From NCBI RefSeq assembly GCF_001514125.1, contig NZ_KQ948561.1, forward strand, positions 1-64,000: DNA of 64,000 nt. Reading direction: 5' to 3'. Position 1 is the stretch's first letter. Each line of letters begins with the position of its first letter. Source of the DNA: Streptomyces longwoodensis (GTDB lineage: Bacteria > Actinomycetota > Actinomycetes > Streptomycetales > Streptomycetaceae). The position numbers and the translations under genes are program-made. The notes beneath the pieces were generated by a model, which had not been told where the DNA came from, ran no database searches, and worked only from the letters and a program-made list of their open reading frames with translations. Shown one piece after another: positions 1 to 8,480 of this stretch.

Positions 1-96
1 CACCCACCCACCACCACCTCGCCGCCGTGTAGCGAAACCGTGACAATCGCCCCCCACCTGCGGGGCCGCACCCCCCGCCACCACCTCTGCACGCGG

Positions 97-130
97 CGTA
101 TACACCTCGCGTATACACCGCGTGTACAGT
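97..130 (+). promoter_or_regulatory. PadR-type operator overlapping a leaderless promoter
   Basis: The 9-mer GTATACACC occurs at 98-106 and 111-119 (13-bp period), and TACAC-CGC-GTGTA at 114-126 is an inverted repeat continuing the series. A -10-like TACAGT at 125-130 ends 7 nt before the ATG at 138, so the transcript is probably leaderless and the repeats cover the promoter. Autoregulation by the adjacent PadR protein is inferred. Confidence 0.6.
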
Positions 131-137
131 CATCGGC

Positions 138-665
138 ATGTCCATCGGTCACACCCTCCTAGGGCTCCTGGAGTCCGGGCCCCGCCACGGCTACGACCTC
201 AAGCGGGCCTTCGACGAGAAGTTCGGTCACGACCGGCCGCTGCACTACGGCCAGGTCTACTCCACGATGTCCCGCCTGCTGAAGCACGGCTTCGTCGAGG
301 TCGACGGCATCGAGGCGGGCGGCGGTCCCGAGCGCAAGCGGTACGCCATCACCGACGCCGGGATCACCGACGTCGAGCAGTGGCTCGCGACGCCGGAGAA
401 GCCCGAGCCCTACCTCCAGTCGACGCTCTACACCAAGGTCGTCCTGGCGCTGCTCACCCACCGCGACGCGGCCGACGTCCTCGACACCCAGCGTGCCGAG
501 CACCTGCGCAGCATGCGGATCCTCACCGACCGCAAGCGCAAGGGCGACCTCGCCGACCAGCTGATCTGCGACCACGCGCTGTTCCACCTGGAGGCCGACC
601 TGCGCTGGCTGGAACTGACCGCCGCCCGGCTGGAGAAGCTGCGCGAGGCGGTGGTGGCCCCGTGA
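138..665 (+). CDS. PadR-family transcriptional regulator
   Basis: A 175-residue protein with an N-terminal winged helix typical of PadR (LLGLLESGPRHGYDL at residues 7-21, then GQVYSTMSRLLKHG) and a C-terminal helical dimerisation arm. PadR proteins usually repress a neighbouring efflux or ABC transporter and release DNA on binding a small molecule. The stop codon overlaps the GTG of the next gene (GTGA), so regulator and transporter are translationally coupled. The ATG at 138 lies 7 nt after a -10-like TACAGT, which suits a leaderless start. Repeats just upstream look like its own operator. Family call is firm; the ligand cannot be told from sequence. Confidence 0.93.
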   Translation: MSIGHTLLGLLESGPRHGYDLKRAFDEKFGHDRPLHYGQVYSTMSRLLKHGFVEVDGIEAGGGPERKRYAITDAGITDVEQWLATPEKPEPYLQSTLYTKVVLALLTHRDAADVLDTQRAEHLRSMRILTDRKRKGDLADQLICDHALFHLEADLRWLELTAARLEKLREAVVAP

Positions 666-1351
666 TCGCCCCCGCCGGTTCCCTGCTGGCCGCCCACGAC
701 CTGCGCAAGGCCTACGGGCCGACCGTCGCGCTGGACGGCGCCGAGTTCTCCATCCACCCGGGCGAGGTCGTCGCCGTCATGGGGCCCTCCGGCTCCGGCA
801 AGTCGACGCTGCTGCACTGCCTCGCCGGCATCGTGCCGCCCGACTCGGGCTCCATCACCTACGACGGACGGGAGATGGCGACGATGAGCGACGCCCAGCG
901 CAGCGCGCTGCGGCGCAGCGAGTTCGGTTTCGTCTTCCAGTTCGGCCAGCTGGTGCCCGAGTTGACGTGCGTGGAGAACGTGGCGCTGCCGCTGCGGCTG
1001 AACGGCACCTCCCGCAAGGAGGCCGAGCGGGCCGCGCTCGACTGGATGCAGCGGCTGGAGGTCGACGACCTGCGCGGCAAGCGGCCCGGCGAGGTCTCCG
1101 GCGGCCAGGGGCAGCGGGTCGCGGTCGCGCGGGCGCTGGTCACCGGGCCCCGGGTGCTGTTCGCCGACGAGCCGACCGGCGCGCTCGACTCGCTCAACGG
1201 CGAGCGCGTGATGGAGCTGCTGACCGACGCCGCCCGCTCCACGAACGCGGCCGTCGTGCTGGTCACGCACGAGGCGCGGGTCGCCGCCTACTCGGATCGC
1301 GAGATCGTCGTGCGTGACGGCAGGTCACGGGACATGGAGCGGGCCGTATGA
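662..1351 (+). CDS. ABC transporter ATP-binding protein (MacB/LolD type)
   Basis: A 229-residue ATPase starting at the GTG that overlaps the padR stop. Walker A GPSGSGKST is at residues 41-49, the Q-loop glutamine is in VFQFGQ (91-96), the signature is VSGGQ (145-149), and Walker B with catalytic Glu is VLFADEPTG (165-173). A switch His sits in LVTHEA. These features match the MacB/LolD/FtsE-like ATPases that partner FtsX-type permeases. Its stop overlaps the ATG of the permease gene (ATGA). Together they probably form an exporter or mechanotransmission complex at the inner membrane, controlled by the upstream PadR protein. Confidence 0.95.
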   Translation: MIAPAGSLLAAHDLRKAYGPTVALDGAEFSIHPGEVVAVMGPSGSGKSTLLHCLAGIVPPDSGSITYDGREMATMSDAQRSALRRSEFGFVFQFGQLVPELTCVENVALPLRLNGTSRKEAERAALDWMQRLEVDDLRGKRPGEVSGGQGQRVAVARALVTGPRVLFADEPTGALDSLNGERVMELLTDAARSTNAAVVLVTHEARVAAYSDREIVVRDGRSRDMERAV

Positions 1352-3684
1352 GCCCCGCCGGGTGGGGCCGCGACCTGCGGCTGGGTCTGCGGTTCGCCTT
1401 CTCCGGGGGGCGCGAGGGGTGGCTGCGGGTCACGCTGACGGCCGTCGGCGTGGGGCTCGGGGTGGCGCTGCTGCTGCTCTCGACCGCCCTGCCGAACGCC
1501 CTCTCGGTCCGCGACCACCGCGAGAGGGACCGCTCCGACTACACGTACTCCCAGACGCCCCCGCCCCGGGGTGACGACACGTTCGTGATCGCGGACACCA
1601 ATACCACGTTCCACGACAAGGACGTGCGCGGACGGCTCGTGGAGCCGGAAGGGCCGAAGGCGCCGCCGCCGCCCGGCGTGGACACGTACCCGGCGCGCGG
1701 CGAGATGGTGGTCTCGCCGGCACTGGAGGAACTGCTCCGCTCCGACGACGCGGCCCTGCTGCGCCAGCGACTGCCGTACAAGGTGGTCGGGACCATCCAC
1801 GAGAGCGGGCTGATCGGCTCGCACGAACTCGCCTACTACGCGGGGGCATCGGGGCTGGCGGACCGGATCGACGGCTCGCAGGTGGCGCGGCTGAAGGAGT
1901 ACGGCAGCCCCAACCCGGTCGCCGAGCGGGCCGATCCGGTGCTGGTGCTGCTCAACCTGGTCGTGATCGTCGTGCTGTTGATGCCGGTCGCGGTGTTCAT
2001 CGCTGCGGCGGTGCGCGTCGGCGGCGAGCGGCGCGACCGGCGGCTCGCGGCGCTGCGGCTGGTCGGTTCCGACAGCGCGATGACCCGGCGCATCGCGGCG
2101 GGCGAGGCGCTCGCCGGGGCGCTGCTCGGACTGGTGCTGGGAGCCGGGTTCTTCTGGGTCGGCCGGGAGGTGGCCGGCTCGGTGGAGGTCATGGGAGTGA
2201 GCGTGTTCCCCAGCTACCTCAACCCCTCCCCGCTGCTGGCCGCGCTGGTCGCGGTCGCCGTCCCGGCGGCCGCCGTGCTGGTCACGCTGCTCGCGCTGCG
2301 CGGGGTGGTCATCGAGCCGCTCGGCGTGGTCCGTACGGCGAAGCCCGCGCGGCGCCGGCTGTGGTGGCGGCTGCTGCTGCCGGTGGCGGGCCTCGGGATG
2401 CTCGCACCGATGATCGGCAAGGGCCGTGGCGACGGGGAGTTCAACCAGTACCTGGTGACCGCCGGCGTGCTGCTGCTCCTGGTGGGCGTGACCGCGCTGC
2501 TGCCGTGGCTGGTGGAGACGGTCGTCGCCCGGCTGGGCTCCGGCGGAGTGGCCTGGCAACTCGCCGTGCGCCGACTCCAGTTGAGCAGCGGTACGGCGGC
2601 CCGGATGGTCAACGGCATCGCGGTTGCGGTGGCCGGGGCGATCGCCCTGCAGATGCTGTTCGCGGGCGTCGACGCCGACTACACCAAGAGCACCGGCAAG
2701 GACGTCCAACGGGCGCAGATGCAGCTGTCCGTGCCGGACGGCCGGTCCCTGGCCACGGAGAGCGCGCGGTTCACCGCGACCAAGGGCGTACGGCGCGTGA
2801 TCGCACTGTCCGAGGGCTCCCTCGGGGACGCCGCGTGGGGGACGGACAGCGGACCGGCGAAGTCCACCCAGGTCACCGTGGGCAGTTGCGCGGCCCTGCG
2901 CGAGGTGGCGGCCCTACCGACGTGCCGCGACGGCGACGCGTTCGCCCTGCACGGCGCCGAGTACGACACGGACACCGCGACACTGGCCACGCCCGGCCGC
3001 GTCCTGCACTTCTCGCCCCGCGGGGACGAGGGCCCGGACGTCACCTGGACGGTCCCGGCGGGCGTGCGGCGGGCGGAGACCGTGGTCGACCCGACGGGCA
3101 TGCGGCGCGGCGGTTTCCTGCTGACCCCGTCCGCGCTGCCCGCGAAGGCCGCCGCGCAGGTCTCGGGTCAGCTGTACCTGTCGCTCGACCCGACGGTGCC
3201 GGAGGCGGCCGAGTACGTGCGCAACGTCGCGGTGTCGATGGACCCGCTGCAGAACCCGTCGGTGTGGTCGGCGACCGAGCGCTCCCGCGGCTACGACTCG
3301 ATCCGCACCGGGCTGCTGGTCGGCGCGGTCTGCGTGCTGGCGCTGATCGGGGCCAGCCTGCTGGTGTCCCAGCTGGAGCAGTTGCGCGAGCGGCGCAAGC
3401 TGCTGTCGTCGCTGGTCGCCTTCGGCACCCGGCGGCGCACGCTGAGCCTGTCGGTGCTGTGGCAGACGGCGATCCCGGTCACGCTGGGGCTGCTGCTGTC
3501 GCTGGCGGTCGGGCTGGCGCTGGGCGCGGTGCTGCTGCGGATGACGGGCACCGGCGTCACGGTGGACTGGACGAGCGTGCTGTCGATGTCCGGGGCCGGC
3601 GCCGGGGTGGTCCTCGCGGTGACCCTGCTGAGCCTGCCCCCGCTGCTGCGCCTGATGCGGCCGGACGGCCTCCGCACGGAGTGA
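1348..3684 (+). CDS. FtsX-like ABC transporter permease
   Basis: A 778-residue membrane protein, about twice the size of a single FtsX module. One membrane helix near residues 20-45 is followed by an extracytoplasmic stretch. Clustered helices follow at about 195-325 (LNLVVIVVLLMPVAVFIAA and others) and 345-395, then a helix near 425-445, a second extracytoplasmic domain, and three helices at about 655-775. This two-module layout is common in actinobacterial partners of MacB-type ATPases. The start overlaps the ATPase stop, and a strong hairpin terminator follows, so padR-ATPase-permease is one transcription unit. Substrate unknown; lipids, peptides and antibiotics are all possible. Confidence 0.92.
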   Translation: MSPAGWGRDLRLGLRFAFSGGREGWLRVTLTAVGVGLGVALLLLSTALPNALSVRDHRERDRSDYTYSQTPPPRGDDTFVIADTNTTFHDKDVRGRLVEPEGPKAPPPPGVDTYPARGEMVVSPALEELLRSDDAALLRQRLPYKVVGTIHESGLIGSHELAYYAGASGLADRIDGSQVARLKEYGSPNPVAERADPVLVLLNLVVIVVLLMPVAVFIAAAVRVGGERRDRRLAALRLVGSDSAMTRRIAAGEALAGALLGLVLGAGFFWVGREVAGSVEVMGVSVFPSYLNPSPLLAALVAVAVPAAAVLVTLLALRGVVIEPLGVVRTAKPARRRLWWRLLLPVAGLGMLAPMIGKGRGDGEFNQYLVTAGVLLLLVGVTALLPWLVETVVARLGSGGVAWQLAVRRLQLSSGTAARMVNGIAVAVAGAIALQMLFAGVDADYTKSTGKDVQRAQMQLSVPDGRSLATESARFTATKGVRRVIALSEGSLGDAAWGTDSGPAKSTQVTVGSCAALREVAALPTCRDGDAFALHGAEYDTDTATLATPGRVLHFSPRGDEGPDVTWTVPAGVRRAETVVDPTGMRRGGFLLTPSALPAKAAAQVSGQLYLSLDPTVPEAAEYVRNVAVSMDPLQNPSVWSATERSRGYDSIRTGLLVGAVCVLALIGASLLVSQLEQLRERRKLLSSLVAFGTRRRTLSLSVLWQTAIPVTLGLLLSLAVGLALGAVLLRMTGTGVTVDWTSVLSMSGAGAGVVLAVTLLSLPPLLRLMRPDGLRTE

Positions 3685-3698
3685 CCGCCCACAGCGAA

Positions 3699-3727
3699 GG
3701 CCCCACCCCTCGACCGGGGGTGGGGCC
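3699..3727 (+). terminator. hairpin terminator after the ABC transporter operon
   Basis: Perfect 11-bp stem (3699-3709 with 3717-3727) around a 7-nt loop, 15 nt after the permease stop. No T-run. It separates two convergent units, since oxyR ends at 3802 on the other strand, and could work in both directions. Confidence 0.75.
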
Positions 3728-3801
3728 CGCTGTGCGTGGCGGCCCGGCCGTGCGTGCTCCGGCCGGAGGGGACGGCGCGCGGTGGGGGCCCGGGCGCGGC
3801 C

Positions 3802-4761
3802 TCAGGCCTCCGCGGACAGCACCCGCACCGGCAGGGGGCGCAGGGCCCCGCGCAGGGCAGTGGCGAGTTCCTCGTACTCCGCGGAGCGGGCCGCGCCGGT
3901 GCGCATGGCGAGGGCGACCCGGCGGCTCGGGGCGGGGTCGGCGAAGGACGCGGTGAGCAGCCGGCTGGACCGGCCGGCCTCCAGGGCGAGCGCGGTGCGC
4001 GGCAGCAGCGTGCAGCCCAGGCCCCCGGCGACCAGCTGGACCAGGGTGGACAGCCCGGCGGCGGTGGTGGTGACCGGGGCGTCCTCGCGCCCGGCCTCGC
4101 GGCAGATGTCCAGGGCCTGGTCGCGCAGGCAGTGCCCCTCGTCCAGGAGCAGCAGGGTGAGCTCCTTCAACGCCTCGCGCGGGATGCCCTCCCGGCCGCC
4201 GAGCCGGTGCCCGGGCGGGGTGACGAGCACGAAGTCCTCGTCGTAGAGCGGGAGTTCCACGACGCCCGGGACGCCGAGCGGGACGGCGAGCAGCAGCAGG
4301 TCGAGGCGGCCGCTGTGCAGGCCGTCGACGAGCGTGGCGGTCTGCTCCTCGTGCACCTGGAGGTCGAGGTGCGGGTAGCGGTCGTGGACGAGGTGGAGGA
4401 CGGTCGGCAGCAGGTACGGCGCGACGGTCGGGATCACCCCGAGGCGCAGCACCCCGGTGAACGGCGCCCGCACCGCCTCCGCCTCCTCCAGCAGCGCCCC
4501 GACCTCGTCGAGGACCGCCTTGGCCCGCACGGCCAGCCGCTCACCGGCGGGCGAGAGCAGCACCTTGCGCGTCGTACGCTCCAGGAGGGTCACCCCGAGC
4601 ACCTCCTCCAGCGCGGAGACGGACCCGGACAGCGCGGGCTGGCTCATGCCGATGGCCGCGGCCGCGTCCCGGAAGTGGAGGTGCTCGGCGACGGCCGCGA
4701 ACGCCCGCAGCTGGGCGAGACTGGGCTGCCGCCTCCGGGCACCCGCATTACCCACGGTCAC
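3802..4761 (-). CDS. oxyR: OxyR, LysR-type peroxide sensor
   Basis: A 319-residue LysR regulator: winged helix at about residues 15-75 (AEHLHFRDAAAAIGMSQPAL) and an effector domain. The redox pair is visible as GHC211LRDQALDIC220: two cysteines nine apart in the same context as E. coli OxyR Cys199/Cys208, whose disulfide activates the protein. The gene is divergent from ahpC-ahpD, the classical OxyR targets, and a 37-bp spaced ATAG/CTAT pair lies between them. A peroxide-responsive activator of ahpCD, and probably of itself, is the clear reading. The ATG at 4761 is the first sensible start. Confidence 0.96.
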   Translation of the reverse strand: MTVGNAGARRRQPSLAQLRAFAAVAEHLHFRDAAAAIGMSQPALSGSVSALEEVLGVTLLERTTRKVLLSPAGERLAVRAKAVLDEVGALLEEAEAVRAPFTGVLRLGVIPTVAPYLLPTVLHLVHDRYPHLDLQVHEEQTATLVDGLHSGRLDLLLLAVPLGVPGVVELPLYDEDFVLVTPPGHRLGGREGIPREALKELTLLLLDEGHCLRDQALDICREAGREDAPVTTTAAGLSTLVQLVAGGLGCTLLPRTALALEAGRSSRLLTASFADPAPSRRVALAMRTGAARSAEYEELATALRGALRPLPVRVLSAEA

Positions 4762-4763
4762 TG

Positions 4764-4800
4764 ATAGCTACCTCCGATCAACCCGCCCCAGTGTAGCTAT
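4764..4800 (+). promoter_or_regulatory. candidate OxyR binding site between oxyR and ahpC
   Basis: ATAG at 4764-4767 and CTAT at 4797-4800 are the outer tetramers of the E. coli OxyR consensus at exactly its 37-bp span. An inner CGAT at 4775-4778 falls at the second tetramer position with one mismatch; the third tetramer is not conserved. The ends also form a 7-bp inverted repeat (ATAGCTA/TAGCTAT). The element lies directly upstream of the oxyR start. Confidence 0.6.
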
Positions 4801-4894
4801 TTCCCGAATCAATGCACCGTGTGCCACGATCGGGCACGTCCAACCCCTGGGACACGCCCGCGATCCGGGTGTCTCCCCGCTGCAAGGAGAGTTA

Positions 4895-5449
4895 GTGCTC
4901 ACTGTCGGTGACAAGTTTCCCGAGTTCGAACTGACCGCCTGCGTCTCGCTCGAGAAGGGCAAGGAGTTCGAGGAGATCCACCACAAGTCCTACGAGGGCA
5001 AGTGGCTCGTGGTCTTCGCGTGGCCGAAGGACTTCACCTTCGTGTGCCCGACCGAGATCGCCGCGTTCGGGAAGCTGAACGACGAGTTCGCCGACCGCGA
5101 CGCCCAGATCCTCGGCTTCTCCGGCGACTCCGAGTTCGTCCACCACGCCTGGCGCAAGGACCACCCGGACCTGACCGACCTGCCGTTCCCGATGATGGCG
5201 GACTCCAAGCACGAGCTGATGCGCGCCCTCGGCATCGAGGGTGAGGACGGCTTCGCCCAGCGCGCCGTCTTCGTCGTCGACCCGAACCGCGAGATCCAGT
5301 TCACGATGGTCACCGCGGGCTCCGTCGGCCGCAACCCCAAGGAGGTCCTGCGGGTCCTCGACGCCCTGCAGACCGACGAGCTCTGCCCCTGCAACTGGAG
5401 CAAGGGCGACGAGACCCTCGACCCGGTCGCGCTGCTGGCGGGTGAGTGA
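4895..5449 (+). CDS. ahpC: alkyl hydroperoxide reductase AhpC (peroxiredoxin)
   Basis: A 184-residue 2-Cys peroxiredoxin that reduces organic peroxides, H2O2 and peroxynitrite in the cytoplasm. The peroxidatic Cys51 sits in PKDFTFVCPTE. Near the C-terminus ELCPCNW gives Cys164 and Cys166, the extra-cysteine arrangement known from Mycobacterium tuberculosis AhpC. The GTG at 4895 is chosen because AAGGAGA (4884-4890) precedes it and the product then begins MLTVGDKFPEF as in relatives; the frame stays open further upstream. AhpD is encoded 3 nt downstream and recycles AhpC in actinobacteria that lack AhpF. Expression is expected under OxyR. Confidence 0.97.
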   Translation: MLTVGDKFPEFELTACVSLEKGKEFEEIHHKSYEGKWLVVFAWPKDFTFVCPTEIAAFGKLNDEFADRDAQILGFSGDSEFVHHAWRKDHPDLTDLPFPMMADSKHELMRALGIEGEDGFAQRAVFVVDPNREIQFTMVTAGSVGRNPKEVLRVLDALQTDELCPCNWSKGDETLDPVALLAGE

Positions 5450-5452
5450 GGC

Positions 5453-5992
5453 ATGTCCCTCGACTCCCTCAAGGCCCGGGTCCCGGACCACGCCAAGGAC
5501 CTGAAGCTCAACCTGGGCTCGGTCATCGGCAACTCCGACCTGCCCGCGCAGCAGTTGTGGGGCACCGTGCTGGCGACCGCGATCGCCGCGCGCTCCCCCC
5601 TCGTCCTGCGTGAGCTGGCGCCGGAGGCGAAGGCCAACCTCTCGCCGGAGGCGTACACCGCGGCCAAGGCCGCCGCCGCCGTCATGTCGATGAACAACGT
5701 CTTCTACCGCACCCGGCACCTGCTGTCGGACCACGAGTACGGCACCCTGCGGGCCGGCCTGCGGATGAACGTCATCGGCAACCCGGGCGTCGACAAGGTC
5801 GACTTTGAGCTGTGGTCGTTCGCCGTGTCCGCGATCAACGGCTGCGGGATGTGCCTCGACTCGCACGAGCAGGTGCTGCGCAAGGCGGGCCTGGAGCGCG
5901 ACGTGATCCAGGAAGCGTTCAAGATCGCCTCCGTGGTGCAGGCCGTCGCCGTCACGCTGGAGGCGGAGGCCGTCCTGGCCGACGTCGAGTAG
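5453..5992 (+). CDS. ahpD: alkyl hydroperoxidase AhpD
   Basis: A 179-residue AhpD-fold protein. The active-site CxxC is Cys131-Gly-Met-Cys134 with His138 (CGMCLDSHE) and an upstream Glu119, the charge relay described for M. tuberculosis AhpD. AhpD links the lipoamide of dihydrolipoamide acyltransferase to AhpC and so supplies its electrons. The gene follows ahpC after three nucleotides and is followed by a hairpin terminator, so ahpC-ahpD is a two-gene unit. No anomalies in length or motifs. Confidence 0.97.
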   Translation: MSLDSLKARVPDHAKDLKLNLGSVIGNSDLPAQQLWGTVLATAIAARSPLVLRELAPEAKANLSPEAYTAAKAAAAVMSMNNVFYRTRHLLSDHEYGTLRAGLRMNVIGNPGVDKVDFELWSFAVSAINGCGMCLDSHEQVLRKAGLERDVIQEAFKIASVVQAVAVTLEAEAVLADVE

Positions 5993-6019
5993 ACGCCGGC
6001 CCGCCGAGGACCACCCCCG

Positions 6020-6050
6020 GGACCCCGCTCACGCCTCGTGGGCGGGGTCC
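6020..6050. terminator. hairpin between convergent ahpD and the permease gene
   Basis: Nine-bp GC stem (6020-6028 with 6042-6050), 27 nt after the ahpD stop. It overlaps the stop codon of the convergent permease gene, so it may end transcription from both sides. Confidence 0.6.
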
Positions 6051-7480
6051 TTCGCGTCCGGGAGGTCCTTCACGTCCACCGCCGAGCCGCCGTCCCCGGC
6101 CGGGGTGGCGCCGGGCACCTCGCCGACCGGGACGACCGGCTCGGCCGGCTGGTGCGGCACCGGGGGCTCCTGCCCGCCGCCGGGGACCGCGCCGGGACCG
6201 CCGGCCACGGCCGGGACCGCCTCGGCCCCCACGTCCTGCGCGTCGTCCACCTCACCGCGCGCGTAGGCGTGCAGGTAGCTCACGACCGTGTTCGTCACCG
6301 CCACCAGCGGTACGGCCACCACGGCACCGCCGATGCCGGCGATCATGCCGCCCGCCGCCACCGTGAGCACCACCGCCAGCGGGTGCACCCGCACCGCGCG
6401 GCCGAGGATGAAGGGCTGCAGGATGTGGCCCTCGATCTGCTGGACCGCCAGGACGACCGCGAGGGTCATCACCGCGGTGAACACGCCCTGCGTCACCAGG
6501 GCCACGACCACGGCGAGCGCGCCGGAGGCGACCGCGCCGACGAGCGGGATGAACGAGAACAGGAAGATGAACACCGCGAGCGGCACGGCCATCGGCACGT
6601 CGAGGAAGTAGATGCCGATCCCGATGAAGATCGCGTCGATCAGGGCCACCAGGACCGTGCCCCGCACGTACGCGGTGAGCGTGGTCCAGGCCCGCGGGCC
6701 GGCGCCGGCCACGCCCGGACGGGCCGCGGCGGGGACCAGCTTGAGGGTCCACTCCCAGATGCGCTTGCCGTCGTAGAGCAGGAAGAGCGTCGAGAAGAAG
6801 GCCAGCAGTATGCCGGTCAGCGCCTCGACGACGACGGTGACGCCCTCCAGGCCGGCCGACGTTATCTCGTCGGTGTTGGCGCCGATCGCGTCGCGCAGGT
6901 TCTTGGCGATGCCGTTGATCTGCTTGTCGGTGACGTGGAACGGGCTGTTGAGCAGCCAGCGGCGCAGGTCGTCGATGCCGTCCTGGACCTGGTCGGAGAG
7001 GTTGTCGATGTTCTCCATGACCTGCCAGGTCACGAACCAGCCCATCAGCCCGATGACCACGAAGCCGAGTATGGCGGTGAGCGCGGTGGCCAGCCCCCGG
7101 GGCACGCCCTTGCGCCTCAGCCGGGCCACGGTCGGTTCGAGGAGCGCGGTCAGCAGCAGCGCCACCACGAAGGCCAGCACCACCAGTTGGACGGCGCTGA
7201 TGACCCGCATGAGGATCCAGACGGTGCCGGCGAGCACCAGCAGCCGCCAGCCGGCCTCGGCGGCGACCCGTACGCCCCAGGGCACGGCCTGCGCCGGGTC
7301 GGGGCGGACGGCGGGCGGTGCGGGCGCGGCGGGCCTGCGGGCGGCCGCAGGGGGCGCCGCCGCGGGTTCGGGCTCGTCCCCGCTCTCGCGGCGGACCTCG
7401 GCGCGGCGCTCGTCGAGCCGCTCACCCATTTCGCTCAGACCCGCTCCCAGGCGGCCGAGCCACCCTGGTACTCGTGACAT
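6029..7480 (-). CDS. AI-2E family (PerM/TqsA-type) membrane protein
   Basis: A 483-residue protein with a hydrophilic N-terminus of about 75 residues rich in Pro/Ala/Arg, then the hydrophobic core of the UPF0118/AI-2E transporter family (helices in LLVLAGTVWILMRV, LVVLAFVVALLLTALL, ALTAILGFVVIGLMGW and the later PLVGAVASGALAVVVALV), and a disordered acidic tail. E. coli TqsA of this family exports autoinducer-2; others act in Na+/H+ exchange, so the substrate here is open. The ATG at 7480 follows GAGGACGGATC; a second in-frame ATG 42 nt upstream is less likely. Confidence 0.88.
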   Translation of the reverse strand: MSRVPGWLGRLGAGLSEMGERLDERRAEVRRESGDEPEPAAAPPAAARRPAAPAPPAVRPDPAQAVPWGVRVAAEAGWRLLVLAGTVWILMRVISAVQLVVLAFVVALLLTALLEPTVARLRRKGVPRGLATALTAILGFVVIGLMGWFVTWQVMENIDNLSDQVQDGIDDLRRWLLNSPFHVTDKQINGIAKNLRDAIGANTDEITSAGLEGVTVVVEALTGILLAFFSTLFLLYDGKRIWEWTLKLVPAAARPGVAGAGPRAWTTLTAYVRGTVLVALIDAIFIGIGIYFLDVPMAVPLAVFIFLFSFIPLVGAVASGALAVVVALVTQGVFTAVMTLAVVLAVQQIEGHILQPFILGRAVRVHPLAVVLTVAAGGMIAGIGGAVVAVPLVAVTNTVVSYLHAYARGEVDDAQDVGAEAVPAVAGGPGAVPGGGQEPPVPHQPAEPVVPVGEVPGATPAGDGGSAVDVKDLPDAKDPAHEA

Positions 7481-7560
7481 GATCCGTCCTCTTCCCCCGA
7501 GTCCCCGGGTCCAGTCCACCACTCCCCCCAGGAGTCGTTCCGGTGTACGACCGTACAGGG

Positions 7561-7597
7561 CGACAGCCCCTCCCCCTAGGACGGGGAGGGGCTGTCG
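7561..7597 (-). terminator. strong terminator of the transglycosylase gene
   Basis: Perfect 15-bp stem (7561-7575 with 7583-7597) and 7-nt loop, 58 nt beyond the stop of the minus-strand transglycosylase gene. It also insulates the promoter of the downstream permease gene. Confidence 0.85.
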
Positions 7598-7654
7598 GAG
7601 GTTGAGAACGGACCACCGGGTCGCGGGCGACCGACGGGCCGGGGGCCGGCGGGC

Positions 7655-8338
7655 CTAGTACCAGTGGTTGGCCTGCCAGAAGTTCCAGGCGTCGCACGGG
7701 CTGCCGTAGCGGCTGTCCATGTAGTTCAGGCCCCACTTGATCTGGGTGGCCGGGTTGGTCTGCCAGTCGGCGCCGACCGAGGACATCTTGGAGCCGGGCA
7801 GGGCCTGGAAGAGGCCGTAGGCGCCGGAGGAGGCGTTGACCGCGCGGTAGTTCCAGCTCGACTCGTGGTCCACGATGTTGCTGAAGCACTGGAACTGGCC
7901 GCTGGGCACCATCTGACGGGCCATGGCCTGGATCTGGGAGACCGAGTAGGAGCTCAGGACCGGGAAGTCACCCGCGCTGCGGCTGGCCTTGACCTTGGCC
8001 TCCGCGCGCTCCTTGGCGGCCTTCTCGGCCTGCTCGGCGGCTTCCTTCTTCGCGATGGCGGTCTCGGCGGCGGCCTTGCGGGCCGCTTCCTCGGCGTCCT
8101 TCTTGGCGGTCTCGTCGGCAGCGATGGCCTGGAAGGTGGCCTGCTGCGTCAGGGACGCGGTCTGCACCTGGGCCTGCTGGCCCGCGGGGATGTCCGCGAG
8201 CAGCGTCGCATCGCTTGCCGTCGCCTCTGCGTCGTTGGGCTGCGCGGTGCTGCCCGAGGCAACGCCGACGACGCTTCCGACGGCGGTGACCGCCGTGGCC
8301 GAGGCCACTGCGAATCCCCGGACCGAGATCCGGCTCAC
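7655..8338 (-). CDS. secreted SLT-type lytic transglycosylase
   Basis: A 227-residue exported protein: signal-like hydrophobic segment (about residues 8-30), then a long Ala/Glu/Lys-rich helical spacer, and a C-terminal SLT/lysozyme-like domain. The likely catalytic Glu lies in VDHESSWN, and GAYGLFQALPGSKM is the usual substrate-groove motif. Such proteins cleave peptidoglycan during growth and spore germination. GTG at 8338 is preferred over the ATG at 8356 because GGAAGG lies just upstream of it and the product then begins MSRISVRGFAV. A long structured leader precedes it and a very strong terminator follows. Confidence 0.9.
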   Translation of the reverse strand: MSRISVRGFAVASATAVTAVGSVVGVASGSTAQPNDAEATASDATLLADIPAGQQAQVQTASLTQQATFQAIAADETAKKDAEEAARKAAAETAIAKKEAAEQAEKAAKERAEAKVKASRSAGDFPVLSSYSVSQIQAMARQMVPSGQFQCFSNIVDHESSWNYRAVNASSGAYGLFQALPGSKMSSVGADWQTNPATQIKWGLNYMDSRYGSPCDAWNFWQANHWY

Positions 8339-8480
8339 ACGGTTTCCTTCCAGCATCGCCCGCTTCGGTGACCCTCGCGGACGCAATCGTGCCCCTGACA
8401 CTGGCCTCCCAACTGCGGGTCACGGAGGCACGGGCCCGGTGGGCGACTCCTCCGGGGGAGCGCCGTGTGGTGCGCGGGCG

